A stretch of 55,428 nt of DNA from a virus (IMGVR_UViG_3300034102_000073:1-55428); one strand, 5' to 3'; positions 27,632-35,770 are shown, numbered from the stretch's first letter. The notes: a model not told the origin generated them from the letters alone. Program-made: numbers and translations.

Positions 27632-28626
27632 TGCGCGATCTCCATCAGCGTTACCGAACTGGTAGCGATTTCGTACCCACTCTGCCCGACTGCTGCACCG
27701 GAGACAGCCCGATTAAGATAAAACGTAGTCGCAGTACCATGGTTTATAAAGCGCAACTGGTAGGTCAGAGTGCTTGTAGTCGCCGGGGAGTCCATATAGG
27801 ACATTAACCGAGATTGAGGAGTCGAGTCGTCGTTGGCATCGTATACGCTAGATTTCCAACCAACCCATCCTTGTAGGGGTACAGCACTATTGTTACCGAT
27901 TGCTGTGCCATTTCGCGTCAAACGGAAAACTATATTGTGGTTATTCTGCTCGCAAGTTACGTCCATCAATACCCAGATTTTGCTGTCGCTGTACTTGGGC
28001 GTTATATCCAAGAACATATCCGTGACACTGGCCTCCAAATTAGCGGAAGTAGCAATCGTAGTTACTGTGTCTACCTGCTTATGCACAGTCTGAATAATCA
28101 TACCGGGAACTTTAATTGCCCCCGGATCAGCCCCATCTAAGTAGTGTCCAGACGGAATATCAATCACGTTAGACGGGCCGCGTAGCTCTGGCACGATCAA
28201 CGCACCAGTCATGGTATCGCCGGATTTCCTTACGACCTCGTTGACGCGTGGAATCTGGTTACCGGTCGCGTTGGCGATTGCCTCAAGATGCCCTAACATC
28301 GTACCGCCGCCGCGAGATACTTTATCGTCGAATAGCCCCTGTACAGGACGTAGCTCTACTCGTGAAGTAGAAGGGTAATTTCTTGCAGTAGTACCGTCTT
28401 GCCCGCGAACAATAGTAAATACATCAGTCGCAACCGCTGTTACTTTAACTACCTCAATGTTGTTTGAGGTATCAAGTATCGTAAGAAAAAAGAAGTCGCC
28501 TGATCCACCAGCAATAGATGGAAACCGCACCCCAGTACCTACCGCTACATTTAAGCTGGTATCAGAACTGGTAATTGAAGCCGCCAGTGTGCTGTATGCG
28601 TTGTTTTTTACAAGTGCGACGCCCAT
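27628..28626 (-). CDS. Tail fibre 2
   Basis: A 332-aa fibre. Residues 1-105 are the shared N-terminal domain (LDTSNNIEVVKVT, FTIVRGQDGTTARNY). A KSGDTMTGALIVPEL segment follows, the short fibre-repeat motif (SGDTMTG) common in phage tail fibres. The C-terminal about 150 residues are beta-rich (for example FLDITPKYSDSKIWVLMDV) and resemble a receptor-binding beta-sandwich. It differs from the tips of the other two fibres. It overlaps the following gene by 4 nt. Confidence 0.8.
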   Translation of the reverse strand: MGVALVKNNAYSTLAASITSSDTSLNVAVGTGVRFPSIAGGSGDFFFLTILDTSNNIEVVKVTAVATDVFTIVRGQDGTTARNYPSTSRVELRPVQGLFDDKVSRGGGTMLGHLEAIANATGNQIPRVNEVVRKSGDTMTGALIVPELRGPSNVIDIPSGHYLDGADPGAIKVPGMIIQTVHKQVDTVTTIATSANLEASVTDMFLDITPKYSDSKIWVLMDVTCEQNNHNIVFRLTRNGTAIGNNSAVPLQGWVGWKSSVYDANDDSTPQSRLMSYMDSPATTSTLTYQLRFINHGTATTFYLNRAVSGAAVGQSGYEIATSSVTLMEIAQ

Positions 28627-28635
28627 ATCAAATCC

Positions 28636-29010
28636 TTATTCCCACGGTGGAACGAGCATTACAGGTTTTGGGATTACGGGAGCGTTAAGAATTCGTTCAA
28701 CGCTATGTTCCAACATGCTCTCGATATTTGTTACCTCTGTAGTACCTAGTGCGCTTTTTACCCATGTAATAACATCTTGCTCGGTAACAGTATCGTACTG
28801 AAGGAAGTTATCCGGGTCTATAGATGGAGCGTACCAACTGACCCCATCCTCGCGGACTTTAGGTTTGCATATCCGCAGCACCCGCTTCTCAATCGCAGAC
28901 GCACCGTTTTCCTCCGCCTTAATCTGTACGGAAACCTCGGTAACAACTGTACCCAACGGAGCGCCAGCATCGACACCCCGCATAGCCAAGACTGTCCATG
29001 TTATGTTCAT
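28636..29010 (-). CDS. Fibre-locus conserved protein
   Basis: A 124-aa protein that starts NITWTVLAMRGVD; the ATG at 29010 overlaps the stop of the large fibre (ATGA), whereas a longer in-frame start lacks support. It opens with a beta strand in which NITWTV is characteristic of a small protein family found in phage tail loci. The rest is mixed alpha/beta with a helical C-terminus and proline-rich end. Likely a fibre or baseplate accessory protein from context; no function can be read from the sequence. Confidence 0.7.
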   Translation of the reverse strand: MNITWTVLAMRGVDAGAPLGTVVTEVSVQIKAEENGASAIEKRVLRICKPKVREDGVSWYAPSIDPDNFLQYDTVTEQDVITWVKSALGTTEVTNIESMLEHSVERILNAPVIPKPVMLVPPWE

Positions 29011-30944
29011 GCTGCTAAATCCTCTATAGGTACTTTTGTAAATACAGTCGCCATCATGGGCGAATCCTTCCAAGGGAATGGACTTGCCGGGTAGGTTGTA
29101 CCACCATCTGAACTTGGTAACACCCGCCCAGTAGCATAAAGCTCACCTTTAGTTGTAAGGAGAAGTCCGTATCCTTTTCTATTAGCGTTTATCGAGTGCA
29201 TAGCCTCCATCCAAACAATCTCGTTAGCAGGAACAGGAAGTAGGTTTGTAATATCACTATGCACCGTACCCGATACTGCGTCGTTCCCACGCGTGCCATC
29301 AACGGCGTACCCAACAGACATAATCTTGTAATTACCGGAGCCGTCTACCCACCGTGAATAGAAGAAGCCCTGTGCCTCAGCGCATCCGGGCCAAACGGCA
29401 TTTACAGAATACCCTGCCGGAATATCAGTAGCCGCAGAGAATGTTGTTTTCTGCGTTGTGTTACCCATCAAGCACTGATAGTAAGAACTAACGCCAGTAG
29501 TGTGCAATGTACCATCAGTTTTTTTGATCCATGTAGTATTCGCGCCAGTGCTATACCTATTACCTGCTATCCAGAAATCAGACACATCAGTAGCACGGGT
29601 TGCAAAAGTACTTTTTAGTACCGTAGTGCCGTCGCCAAGTGAGCCGTTATTATTGTCCCCAGCCCCCCATAATGTGTTATCGGGGAACAAAATCATGCAA
29701 TCCATGACTGCATTTTGCCCAGCGAACATGACTTTGGTGGGTGTACTAGTAGGTAGTTCAGGAATAGCTGCCCACCGTAATCGGTTAGCAACAGACCCAG
29801 CACCAAGAATTCCGGCTGCACCATACCCTAGTCCATACCAAGCACCAAAAAAATCTTGACACATAATACTAGGAGATACTGTTTGCAGAGGACACCAAGC
29901 GTCGCTAATAAAATTTAATGCGCTACCAGTTGAATCCTGTGTTGCAACCCATGTAGTTGAATCAGTAGTTGAGTTTTGCCCTAGCGCACCGGTTGCACCT
30001 TCGCCAGAAGCCCATATTTTGTTGAAGTTTGTGAGTACCCAGACGGTCTGATTAACATCGGAGACCGCTAATCCACGGTTGTTGGTAAGTACTTTACGAG
30101 GGTATTCCCCCCACCACGCCTTAGAGCTATCGGCATAATTCCAAATAAGTCTCCAACGCACTTGGTCAATCGCGTTACCGATACCAAAAGAACCCGCACC
30201 AGCTAGTCCGGTTGCTACGATATAACCGGCATCATCCCACGCAATAACAGTGATCTCGGCTGGGTCAGTGGCAAGGATCACCTCGTTGTAATCAAACGGG
30301 CCTATACCCTCTACATAAGTTGGAATCTCAACAAGCGAAGTCTGTATACGCTGATCTGTAGGGAAACCACCAGTGCCATAATAAGGTGCGTCTACTAACG
30401 CACTGCGAGCAGATGCGTACAAGATGTACCATTTACCATTAGTCGCTTTAAACGCAATAGCATAAGGCGAAACTTCGACTGGAAACGCGGTGTCTACACG
30501 TAACCGTGTGTTTCTGTATATAAAATCCGAATTAACTAGTAGAGTATCCCCAGACATAGGAGCGCCGTAGGAAGCGGCACTATACACCCCTATGTTATTA
30601 GTCAACACTCCTGTCATAGTGTCGCCGGACTTGGACACCTTCTCGTTGAAATGCTCACGAGTTACGCGCATCTCAAATCGATCACCAGCCACATACGCTT
30701 TTGCAGTTGTGCTTTGCTGCGCCCGTGTAATCGTGAATGTATTAGACGCAGCAGTGTGCGCCGTGCATTTCACAATCTCAATGTTGTTACTGGCGTCAAT
30801 CAACGTACCCCAGAAATAGTTAGTTCCTGTGATCGTTGGAAACCTAGCCCCCTGACCTGTTTGTAGGGTGAGCGAAGTCGCCCCACTTGCAAGGTTGGAA
30901 GCTAGGACACCAGTAGCGTTATTGGTTACGGTGGCAGCAGGCAT
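29007..30944 (-). CDS. Tail fibre 1 with RCC1-like repeats
   Basis: A 645-aa fibre. Residues 1-105 are the shared N-terminal domain (IDASNNIEIVKCT, FTITRAQQSTTAKAY), then KSGDTMTGVLTNN. Residues about 270-560 contain repeats of the pattern W-x-x-G-x-x-x-x-G-x-L-G-x-x (IWASGEGATGALGQN, LWGAGDNNNGSLGDGT, WYGLGYGAAGILGAG), typical of RCC1-type beta-propeller blades. A propeller of this kind at a fibre tip could bind surface glycans. The binding role is inferred. Confidence 0.82.
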   Translation of the reverse strand: MPAATVTNNATGVLASNLASGATSLTLQTGQGARFPTITGTNYFWGTLIDASNNIEIVKCTAHTAASNTFTITRAQQSTTAKAYVAGDRFEMRVTREHFNEKVSKSGDTMTGVLTNNIGVYSAASYGAPMSGDTLLVNSDFIYRNTRLRVDTAFPVEVSPYAIAFKATNGKWYILYASARSALVDAPYYGTGGFPTDQRIQTSLVEIPTYVEGIGPFDYNEVILATDPAEITVIAWDDAGYIVATGLAGAGSFGIGNAIDQVRWRLIWNYADSSKAWWGEYPRKVLTNNRGLAVSDVNQTVWVLTNFNKIWASGEGATGALGQNSTTDSTTWVATQDSTGSALNFISDAWCPLQTVSPSIMCQDFFGAWYGLGYGAAGILGAGSVANRLRWAAIPELPTSTPTKVMFAGQNAVMDCMILFPDNTLWGAGDNNNGSLGDGTTVLKSTFATRATDVSDFWIAGNRYSTGANTTWIKKTDGTLHTTGVSSYYQCLMGNTTQKTTFSAATDIPAGYSVNAVWPGCAEAQGFFYSRWVDGSGNYKIMSVGYAVDGTRGNDAVSGTVHSDITNLLPVPANEIVWMEAMHSINANRKGYGLLLTTKGELYATGRVLPSSDGGTTYPASPFPWKDSPMMATVFTKVPIEDLAA

Positions 30945-30946
30945 GA

Positions 30947-31393
30947 TTAGCTAATCGTCACAGTCCAAGAAATAGTCAGCGTATCCGCTGCGCCCTTGTT
31001 GATGACCGCAAAAATCGTGCGGCAAAGCATGTCGCCAGCAGAAGAATCGTTGAAGATACCTGCTTCGACCAGTGCGCCAGTACCAACGCCGGGGTTAAAC
31101 GTACAAGCGTACGTAACTTGATCGGTTGATACCGTAGTGCTAGTCAACGCTGTACGGCTACTAGCCACTGGTGCAGCAAGAGTTGTGTCACCTAGCGCCG
31201 GAGCAGTATTGGTCGTACCCACTTCCATGTGCGACATCACGTTGGTAGTGGCGTCTTTCATTCGCTCAGCGATGAAATCCAGACCGGACTGCACAACAAG
31301 GTTATCTACCTCGCGTTGATCTTTTACCTGCCCATCTTCACCAGTCAAGACAAACTTGACTTTACCGGTGGCCTTTACAGAATCTTTAATCAT
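30947..31393 (-). CDS. Putative tail/virion structural protein
   Basis: A 148-aa beta-rich protein. It starts with KATGKVKFVLTGEDGQVKD and ends in a strand that reads TLTISWTVTIS, which is typical of small phage structural proteins with a beta-sandwich (for example SHMEVGTTNTAP in the centre). It lies between the repeat protein and fibre 1. No enzymatic motif. Structural role inferred from context. Confidence 0.7.
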   Translation of the reverse strand: MIKDSVKATGKVKFVLTGEDGQVKDQREVDNLVVQSGLDFIAERMKDATTNVMSHMEVGTTNTAPALGDTTLAAPVASSRTALTSTTVSTDQVTYACTFNPGVGTGALVEAGIFNDSSAGDMLCRTIFAVINKGAADTLTISWTVTIS

Positions 31394-31403
31394 GATTCAC
31401 TCC

Positions 31404-32621
31404 TTAGTTAAATTGAGACTCATCAATGGCGTAGCCGTTGATCGAACGAGAATCCACGCCAGTAGTGAATTCCCTAATAGCTAGATTATCCGATGTTGTA
31501 CCATCTTCTGTGAAGAAGCGTACAGGAACAATGTTGACAGTCGCCACATCGGTTACAGTTACCGAGTCCGCTAACACTGCGGTTATCGACTTCACATCTG
31601 CGTCTGAAGTTGTCGCTGTATCGGCTAAGACTTTGGTTCCGGTGAAACTATTGATCGCATCGGTGGCTACCGCAGTATCAGTAAGATCAGGTTTTGTAAC
31701 CTGTTTCGCGTCAGCATCCGAAGTCGTAGCTATGTCCGCCACATCGGGGCGGGTCAAATCTCTTACCAGTGCATCAGTAGTTGTTGCCGTGTCCTGAAGC
31801 ACCTTAGTAGGATTCAGGTAATCTATGGCATCAGCCGTACCTACAGTGTCGGAATAGACGACTTGTGGGTGATACGCCGCTGCGTCTGTAGCTTGCGCCG
31901 CGCTCGTAAGGTCAGGCTTGGTAACGGACTTAGCGTCGGCGTCCGAAGTCGTCGCCGTATCCGCCACATCAGGACGAACAAGTACAAACGAGTTGATAAC
32001 ATCAGTCGGTACTGCCGTATCCACAAGGACTTTCGTCGCCACCAAGTAATCAATACCGTCGGAGGTAGTAGCAACATCTTGGGATACCTTTGTCGAGTGC
32101 TTGGCTGCAAGATCAGACGTTGTTGCAGTGTCAGCTATGTCTGGACGAGTAAGATCAAACGAGGGGAAATCGGTAGCAAACGCTGGGTCAGGGTCTACAT
32201 CTGCGTCCGTCTGGTCAAAGTCCAGCGGTTTGGTATGTACCTTTGTTAGGGAGTCTGTCGTAGTGACGGCATCATTGAGTACCTTAGTGAATGTAAAGTA
32301 GTCAACTGCATCCCCAGTTGTAGAGACATCCAATAGCACTTTGTTTATTGCTATGGCAACCGTATCCGAAGGCGTAGCCCCATCCATGAACTGAACAGGG
32401 AAAGTTACTTCCGCACGCAGGCGAGGAGAATCTAGGTAGGTAGCCTTAGGCGCAGCATACGCCGCCGACACAGCAAGAATACCGGCTGTAACAACCGCAG
32501 CAGCTTTTGGGGCGGCAATCTCAGAGGCAAGAGAAACAAGCGCCTTCACAGCCCCAACGACTGTAACAGTCGCCGTAGCCGTGGAAGGCGTTGTTATAGA
32601 GAATCTTGCCCGAATACGCAT
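31404..32621 (-). CDS. Repetitive structural protein (Asp/Thr/Val-rich repeats)
   Basis: A 405-aa protein. Residues 1-80 are Ala/Val-rich. Residues about 85-370 consist of about a dozen imperfect repeats of 17-22 residues with the core DTATTSDA or DVATTSDG, followed by a K-rich turn such as KSVTKPDL. The repeat DxxTTxDA at regular spacing suggests a beta-solenoid or calcium-binding rod of the kind used for virion appendages. It stands among tail genes. The rod interpretation is inference; I do not recognise the family. Confidence 0.75.
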   Translation of the reverse strand: MRIRARFSITTPSTATATVTVVGAVKALVSLASEIAAPKAAAVVTAGILAVSAAYAAPKATYLDSPRLRAEVTFPVQFMDGATPSDTVAIAINKVLLDVSTTGDAVDYFTFTKVLNDAVTTTDSLTKVHTKPLDFDQTDADVDPDPAFATDFPSFDLTRPDIADTATTSDLAAKHSTKVSQDVATTSDGIDYLVATKVLVDTAVPTDVINSFVLVRPDVADTATTSDADAKSVTKPDLTSAAQATDAAAYHPQVVYSDTVGTADAIDYLNPTKVLQDTATTTDALVRDLTRPDVADIATTSDADAKQVTKPDLTDTAVATDAINSFTGTKVLADTATTSDADVKSITAVLADSVTVTDVATVNIVPVRFFTEDGTTSDNLAIREFTTGVDSRSINGYAIDESQFN

Positions 32622-32950
32622 CAGAACTCCCCACGCACGCGGAAACGCAGCACATCAAACACAGTGTGTTTTGCTCCGTTATAACTAATTTCGATCTCGC
32701 CTTCGTATTGACCGGGGTCTACATCAAGTACCCCGCCAGTAAAATTAAAACTTACTTTACCGTTTACAGCATCAGTTTTAGTGCAATTGATCGTGGACAA
32801 CAGCGTAGTACTACCTGCGGCACGAAATTTAACTACGACGGTAGTTGTACCGGCAGATAAATCAATCGGTAGCCCAGTGTTCTCGTCAGTCAGAGTCAGA
32901 TTGATCTCTGGCTTACTGTCGTTCTGGACTAGGCGTATAACGTCGCTCAT
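32621..32950 (-). CDS. BppU-N-like beta-sandwich structural protein
   Basis: A 109-aa all-beta protein: LVQNDSKPEINLTLTDENTG, then VVVKFRAAGSTTLL and DPGQYEGEIEISYNG. The order, a D-x-x-TG turn followed by VxVKF and a GxYEGEIxI strand, resembles the N-terminal domain of baseplate upper proteins (BppU type) found alone in many podoviruses. It overlaps the neighbour by 1 nt. Structural role inferred. Confidence 0.7.
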   Translation of the reverse strand: MSDVIRLVQNDSKPEINLTLTDENTGLPIDLSAGTTTVVVKFRAAGSTTLLSTINCTKTDAVNGKVSFNFTGGVLDVDPGQYEGEIEISYNGAKHTVFDVLRFRVRGEF

Positions 32951-32958
32951 ATCTTCTC

Positions 32959-33612
32959 CTATGCAAAAGGTCGCATCTGCACAGTCATCGACGCCCTAGC
33001 GACGCCTAGGTTGGCCTTAGCACGGCGGGCTGCTGTCTTATATGCAAATTGTTTAGCGTGATACGTAGCCAGTTCTCGGTCTGCCCATGACTTACCGGGC
33101 AATACTAGCAAGTGTTGCAATGCCCCATGGATAATTAGTTGCTCACACTCATCAAACGGCGTCTGATCCATTCCACGAGAACTAATGCTAGGCTTTAACG
33201 CCACGAACATTTTGACATCATAAGTCTTAGAGTTGTCTGGAACTGGGACAACAACAAAATGGTCAGGGTCAAACTGTGAAATGTGGCGGGGGTCAGACCT
33301 TTTACTAGCCTCAGTTGCAGGCCAGTCAGGATACTGAGCATGAACTTGTTCCTGCGTAAGTGGGGTAATTTTTTCGCCGTTTACTGTCGAATGAATTACC
33401 GCCACGATTTCCGAGTTCTCAGGAGTCTCGTACTCATACTCATACACCCCGGCTGTTAGACGAATAAGCGGCTGCTCATAACGCCACACTAGCGTTTTTT
33501 CACATACCTCTATAGCAGCGTCTCGAACATACTGCTCAATAGTAGGACGCGGGCAACCCGGCACACTGGGAGCCAGTTTAGATTCAAGAGATAAAAAAGT
33601 CCGCGTAGCCAT
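32959..33612 (-). CDS. Putative neck/adaptor protein
   Basis: A 217-aa protein. The first third is helical with RPTIEQYVRDAAIEVCEKT, a middle part is beta-rich (YEYEYETPENSEIV), and the C-terminus is helical. It is adjacent to, and abuts, the DUF6682-like gene, and two such genes in a row before the tail region are typical of head-tail connector proteins. The exact adaptor type is not resolved. Confidence 0.7.
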   Translation of the reverse strand: MATRTFLSLESKLAPSVPGCPRPTIEQYVRDAAIEVCEKTLVWRYEQPLIRLTAGVYEYEYETPENSEIVAVIHSTVNGEKITPLTQEQVHAQYPDWPATEASKRSDPRHISQFDPDHFVVVPVPDNSKTYDVKMFVALKPSISSRGMDQTPFDECEQLIIHGALQHLLVLPGKSWADRELATYHAKQFAYKTAARRAKANLGVARASMTVQMRPFA

Positions 33613-34266
33613 TTACACCACCTGATTAGGTTGTAGTCCTGCTTCTTCGGTATCCGTAACCGGACGGGCTTGGAAGTTAGTACTCAACGCCTGAACAAAA
33701 GACTGTTGGAACAACTGAGCGCGGTTTGAGTTCACATGCTCGTTATCAATAGATTCCGCCAAGAAAATTGTGCCGTCAACTACGACGGGGAAATACGCAT
33801 CAGGCAGTAAATCTACAGTCTCACCAAGGACGTAATTCTTCGGGGCTTGCGCGTACTCAATAATCAAGACCTGCGAAGCAGGAGCTTTGGGGTAAATAAA
33901 AAAGCGGTTGTTGTTACGTACATGCCGCATCCAATTTACACACGCACCGGGGTCATCATTAGCCCAGTCGGGATATGTCTGGTCAAGAGTCAACCGATTA
34001 GTCTCTCGTACCGCTGCTCCATCCTTTACACGGAATACTTCCATGATTCGAATAGAATCAGAAGGAGCAGTCTGTAGTACCTCTCCCGCAGTAGTAGTGA
34101 ACTCCGCTACTTTAGCGAATAGGTCAGGACGCAACACTGCCATGCGCTTGAGCGCCTGATTCGCAAAACCGAGTAACTCGGTATCCGAATAGCGTTGCAG
34201 CACCGCGTTTGCATTGGTATCCTGCAACATACGGCGAACTTCAACGATAACAGTGTCGAGTATCAT
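33613..34266 (-). CDS. DUF6682-like head-tail adaptor
   Basis: A 217-aa protein. Residues 1-50 hold VRRMLQDTNANAVLQRYSD and ELLGFANQALKRMAVLRPDL, the classic beginning of DUF6682-type phage proteins (TD/LLxxANxAQxxLxxxRPD). The rest is mixed beta and ends with the FFIYPKAPASQVLIIEYAQ segment. The family occurs at the position of head-tail adaptor or tail tubular A genes in podoviruses, so it probably connects portal to tail. The ATG overlaps the stop of the small gene before it (TAATG). Confidence 0.75.
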   Translation of the reverse strand: MILDTVIVEVRRMLQDTNANAVLQRYSDTELLGFANQALKRMAVLRPDLFAKVAEFTTTAGEVLQTAPSDSIRIMEVFRVKDGAAVRETNRLTLDQTYPDWANDDPGACVNWMRHVRNNNRFFIYPKAPASQVLIIEYAQAPKNYVLGETVDLLPDAYFPVVVDGTIFLAESIDNEHVNSNRAQLFQQSFVQALSTNFQARPVTDTEEAGLQPNQVV

Positions 34267-34502
34267 TACATCAGCCCTCTAGATGCTTCGATGTTTAGTT
34301 CTTCATTTACAACGACTGGCTCCTCTGGAACATTCTCAGTCTCCAACACTAGCCCAGACTTACGGCCTTTTTGTTTCTTAGGAATAAACTTTTCAGGAAA
34401 TGCTTCTTCTTCAGTCACTTCCTCGCATATAGGATTCTCCGCGAGAATTGGATTCCAGTCGTAGATAAAACCGTCTCTTTTGTTTCGTAGGAATCGCGCC
34501 AT
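34266..34502 (-). CDS. Small conserved phage protein
   Basis: A 78-aa protein that starts ARFLRNKRDGFIYDWNPIL and continues with Glu-rich and Lys-rich patches, as in short proteins in podovirus head operons. The ATG at 34502 is chosen because it overlaps the stop of the gene at 34502-34657 (TGATG); a GTG one codon earlier is also in frame. Unknown function. Confidence 0.7.
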   Translation of the reverse strand: MARFLRNKRDGFIYDWNPILAENPICEEVTEEEAFPEKFIPKKQKGRKSGLVLETENVPEEPVVVNEELNIEASRGLM

Positions 34503-34657
34503 CACTTACTCCTTTTCGCTGCGTTCATATTATCGACCAAGTTAGGGTACTTGCGCCCCGCTTTCTTAGCCGCTGCTTTTGCCTTTGCTTTTTGCTCAGG
34601 CGTTAAAGGTTTCGATTTACCGATTCCCTTAGGTCTTGGTTTATTCCAGACTTCCAT
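34502..34657 (-). CDS. Small basic phage protein (too short for standard gene calls)
   Basis: A 51-aa protein: MEVWNKPRPKGIGKSKPLTP, then a Lys/Ala-rich helix and the ending YPNLVDNMNAAKR. The GKSKPLTPxQKAxAKAxAK pattern followed by PNLVDNM recurs in small proteins of podovirus structural operons, so I consider it real. Both ends fit the operon: 1 nt from the gene before it and a TGATG overlap with the gene after it. Function is unknown; the basic helical character suggests DNA or virion binding. Confidence 0.78.
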   Translation of the reverse strand: MEVWNKPRPKGIGKSKPLTPEQKAKAKAAAKKAGRKYPNLVDNMNAAKRSK

Positions 34658-34658
34658 A

Positions 34659-34913
34659 TCAGCACTTCCATGCCCGAAGGCTTTTATTGATCCGGCTATT
34701 TGGATCGTTTGCTGTTTTCTTGGATGTCAGCTTCTTCTTCATCCCTTCCATCCTCGCGCAGAACGAATCTCTACGGGAGCCGCCTTCAGGCTGCGGAGGT
34801 TTTAGTCCGGGTTTACCCGGATTGGCTTTGTTGTAAGCGGCGCGACCCTTAGCATTTAGCCCGCCATCAGGGTCTTTACCCTCCTTACGCTGCCATGCTG
34901 GGGTCTTAGCCAT
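34659..34913 (-). CDS. DUF6321-like small protein
   Basis: An 84-aa protein that opens AKTPAWQRKEGKDPDGGLN and has AYNKANPGKPGLKPPQPEGG, SRRDSFCARMEGM and NDPNSRINKSLRAW. This highly conserved sequence matches a family of small phage proteins (DUF6321 as I recall it) common in podoviruses. The ATG at 34913 (or 34916) follows GAGGT and overlaps the stop of the previous gene. Function unknown. Confidence 0.82.
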   Translation of the reverse strand: MAKTPAWQRKEGKDPDGGLNAKGRAAYNKANPGKPGLKPPQPEGGSRRDSFCARMEGMKKKLTSKKTANDPNSRINKSLRAWKC

Positions 34914-35206
34914 CATGCCACCTCGTACCAAATAGTGACAGAACAATCTGCTGGGAGGTCGATATAAACACCATTGGCAAAAATCATTCCGTCGCCGGGC
35001 ATATCAACTTGTGTAATCCCCTTACCGTACGCATTGATTGAATAAAACGGGTCAGACACACCGGGCGTAGTATCTAAATCATAGTACTTAACGATGGCAT
35101 CACTTCCGCCGCTGTGCATCACCATTGTCTTGAGCATACGACAATGCCCACTGATGGCAACACCATCGGTGGTTACTTGTACTGCTCTAACTCCTAGCAC
35201 AGCCAT
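34913..35206 (-). CDS. Small beta-rich structural protein
   Basis: A 97-aa protein that begins AVLGVRAVQVTTDGVAISG and reads as a series of beta strands to SVTIWYEVA. This resembles small virion proteins, perhaps a head decoration or stabilisation protein. It follows the terminator after the 158-aa gene and shares a TGATG/ATGA overlap with the next gene. Function inferred from context. Confidence 0.68.
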   Translation of the reverse strand: MAVLGVRAVQVTTDGVAISGHCRMLKTMVMHSGGSDAIVKYYDLDTTPGVSDPFYSINAYGKGITQVDMPGDGMIFANGVYIDLPADCSVTIWYEVA

Positions 35207-35220
35207 AACTGTTCTCCTTT

Positions 35221-35246
35221 AGAAGAAAGGGGGCCGAAGCCCCCTT
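35221..35246 (-). terminator. Terminator hairpin after the 158-aa head protein gene
   Basis: On the minus strand an 8-bp stem AAGGGGGC / GCCCCCTT encloses a TTCG loop, followed by TTTCTTCT. It lies 5 nt after the stop of the gene at 35251-35727. A UUCG tetraloop closed by C-G is unusually stable. It probably reduces transcription beyond the capsid genes or protects the 3' end of their mRNA. Confidence 0.75.
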
Positions 35247-35250
35247 CCGT

Positions 35251-35727
35251 TTAGGCGCAGTCAGCAACCAATGCCCACACGCGAACAACTGCTGCATCAG
35301 CAGCGTTCACAGTGATGACATCAATCGTATCAGCAGCGCTGTAGTATTTACCAGCACCATAGCCTACGAACGTGTTCGGAGTGCCTTCAGCGAGGGCAGC
35401 AGCCGAGCAGTAAGAAGCAACAGTGTTGGCGTTCACGCCATCCAACCAACCGTCAGCATCAGTACCATCACCGATGTCAACAGTCAGAGTGCCGCCTTCA
35501 GCAGTCACAACGTCCATACCAACCGCCATCACCAACGACTTGGCTGGGATACGGATGGCTTCAACGCCGTCACCTGCACCGATGGCAGCAGCGCCAGCAG
35601 CAGTACGAGCAGCAGAAATTGCTGCGAAATCAAGTTCAACCTCGTAACGGGTGACCTTGTGCAAACCCTCTGCGCGAGGAGCGGCTGAGCCTTTGTTGTA
35701 GCCCAACGATTCAGTAAGAATAGCCAT
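35251..35727 (-). CDS. Putative head decoration or minor head protein
   Basis: A 158-aa, Ala/Gly-rich beta protein: ILTESLGYNKGSAAPRAEGL at the start, a helical Ala stretch (AAISAARTAAGAAAIG), and strands such as TLTVDIGDGTDADG. Similar proteins follow the major capsid gene in many podoviruses. Two strong hairpins flank it, suggesting that it is made at high level with the capsid protein. A head-decoration function is inferred. Confidence 0.72.
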   Translation of the reverse strand: MAILTESLGYNKGSAAPRAEGLHKVTRYEVELDFAAISAARTAAGAAAIGAGDGVEAIRIPAKSLVMAVGMDVVTAEGGTLTVDIGDGTDADGWLDGVNANTVASYCSAAALAEGTPNTFVGYGAGKYYSAADTIDVITVNAADAAVVRVWALVADCA

Positions 35728-35738
35728 GATAAATCTCC

Positions 35739-35770
35739 AAAAAAGTTACGAACGGGGGCCGAAGCCCCCG
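35739..35770 (-). terminator. Terminator-like hairpin after the major capsid gene
   Basis: On the minus strand the 7-bp stem CGGGGGC / GCCCCCG with a TTCG loop begins 4 nt after the capsid stop, and a run of six T follows 8 nt after the stem. The stem and tetraloop are nearly the same as in the hairpin at 35221-35246. The displaced T run makes it more likely a partial terminator or mRNA stabiliser than a full stop. Confidence 0.65.

Noticed and set aside
26054-30944. A diversity-generating retroelement acting on the fibre genes
   Set aside because: There is no reverse transcriptase gene and no template/variable repeat pair visible; fibre differences are better explained by duplication and domain exchange.
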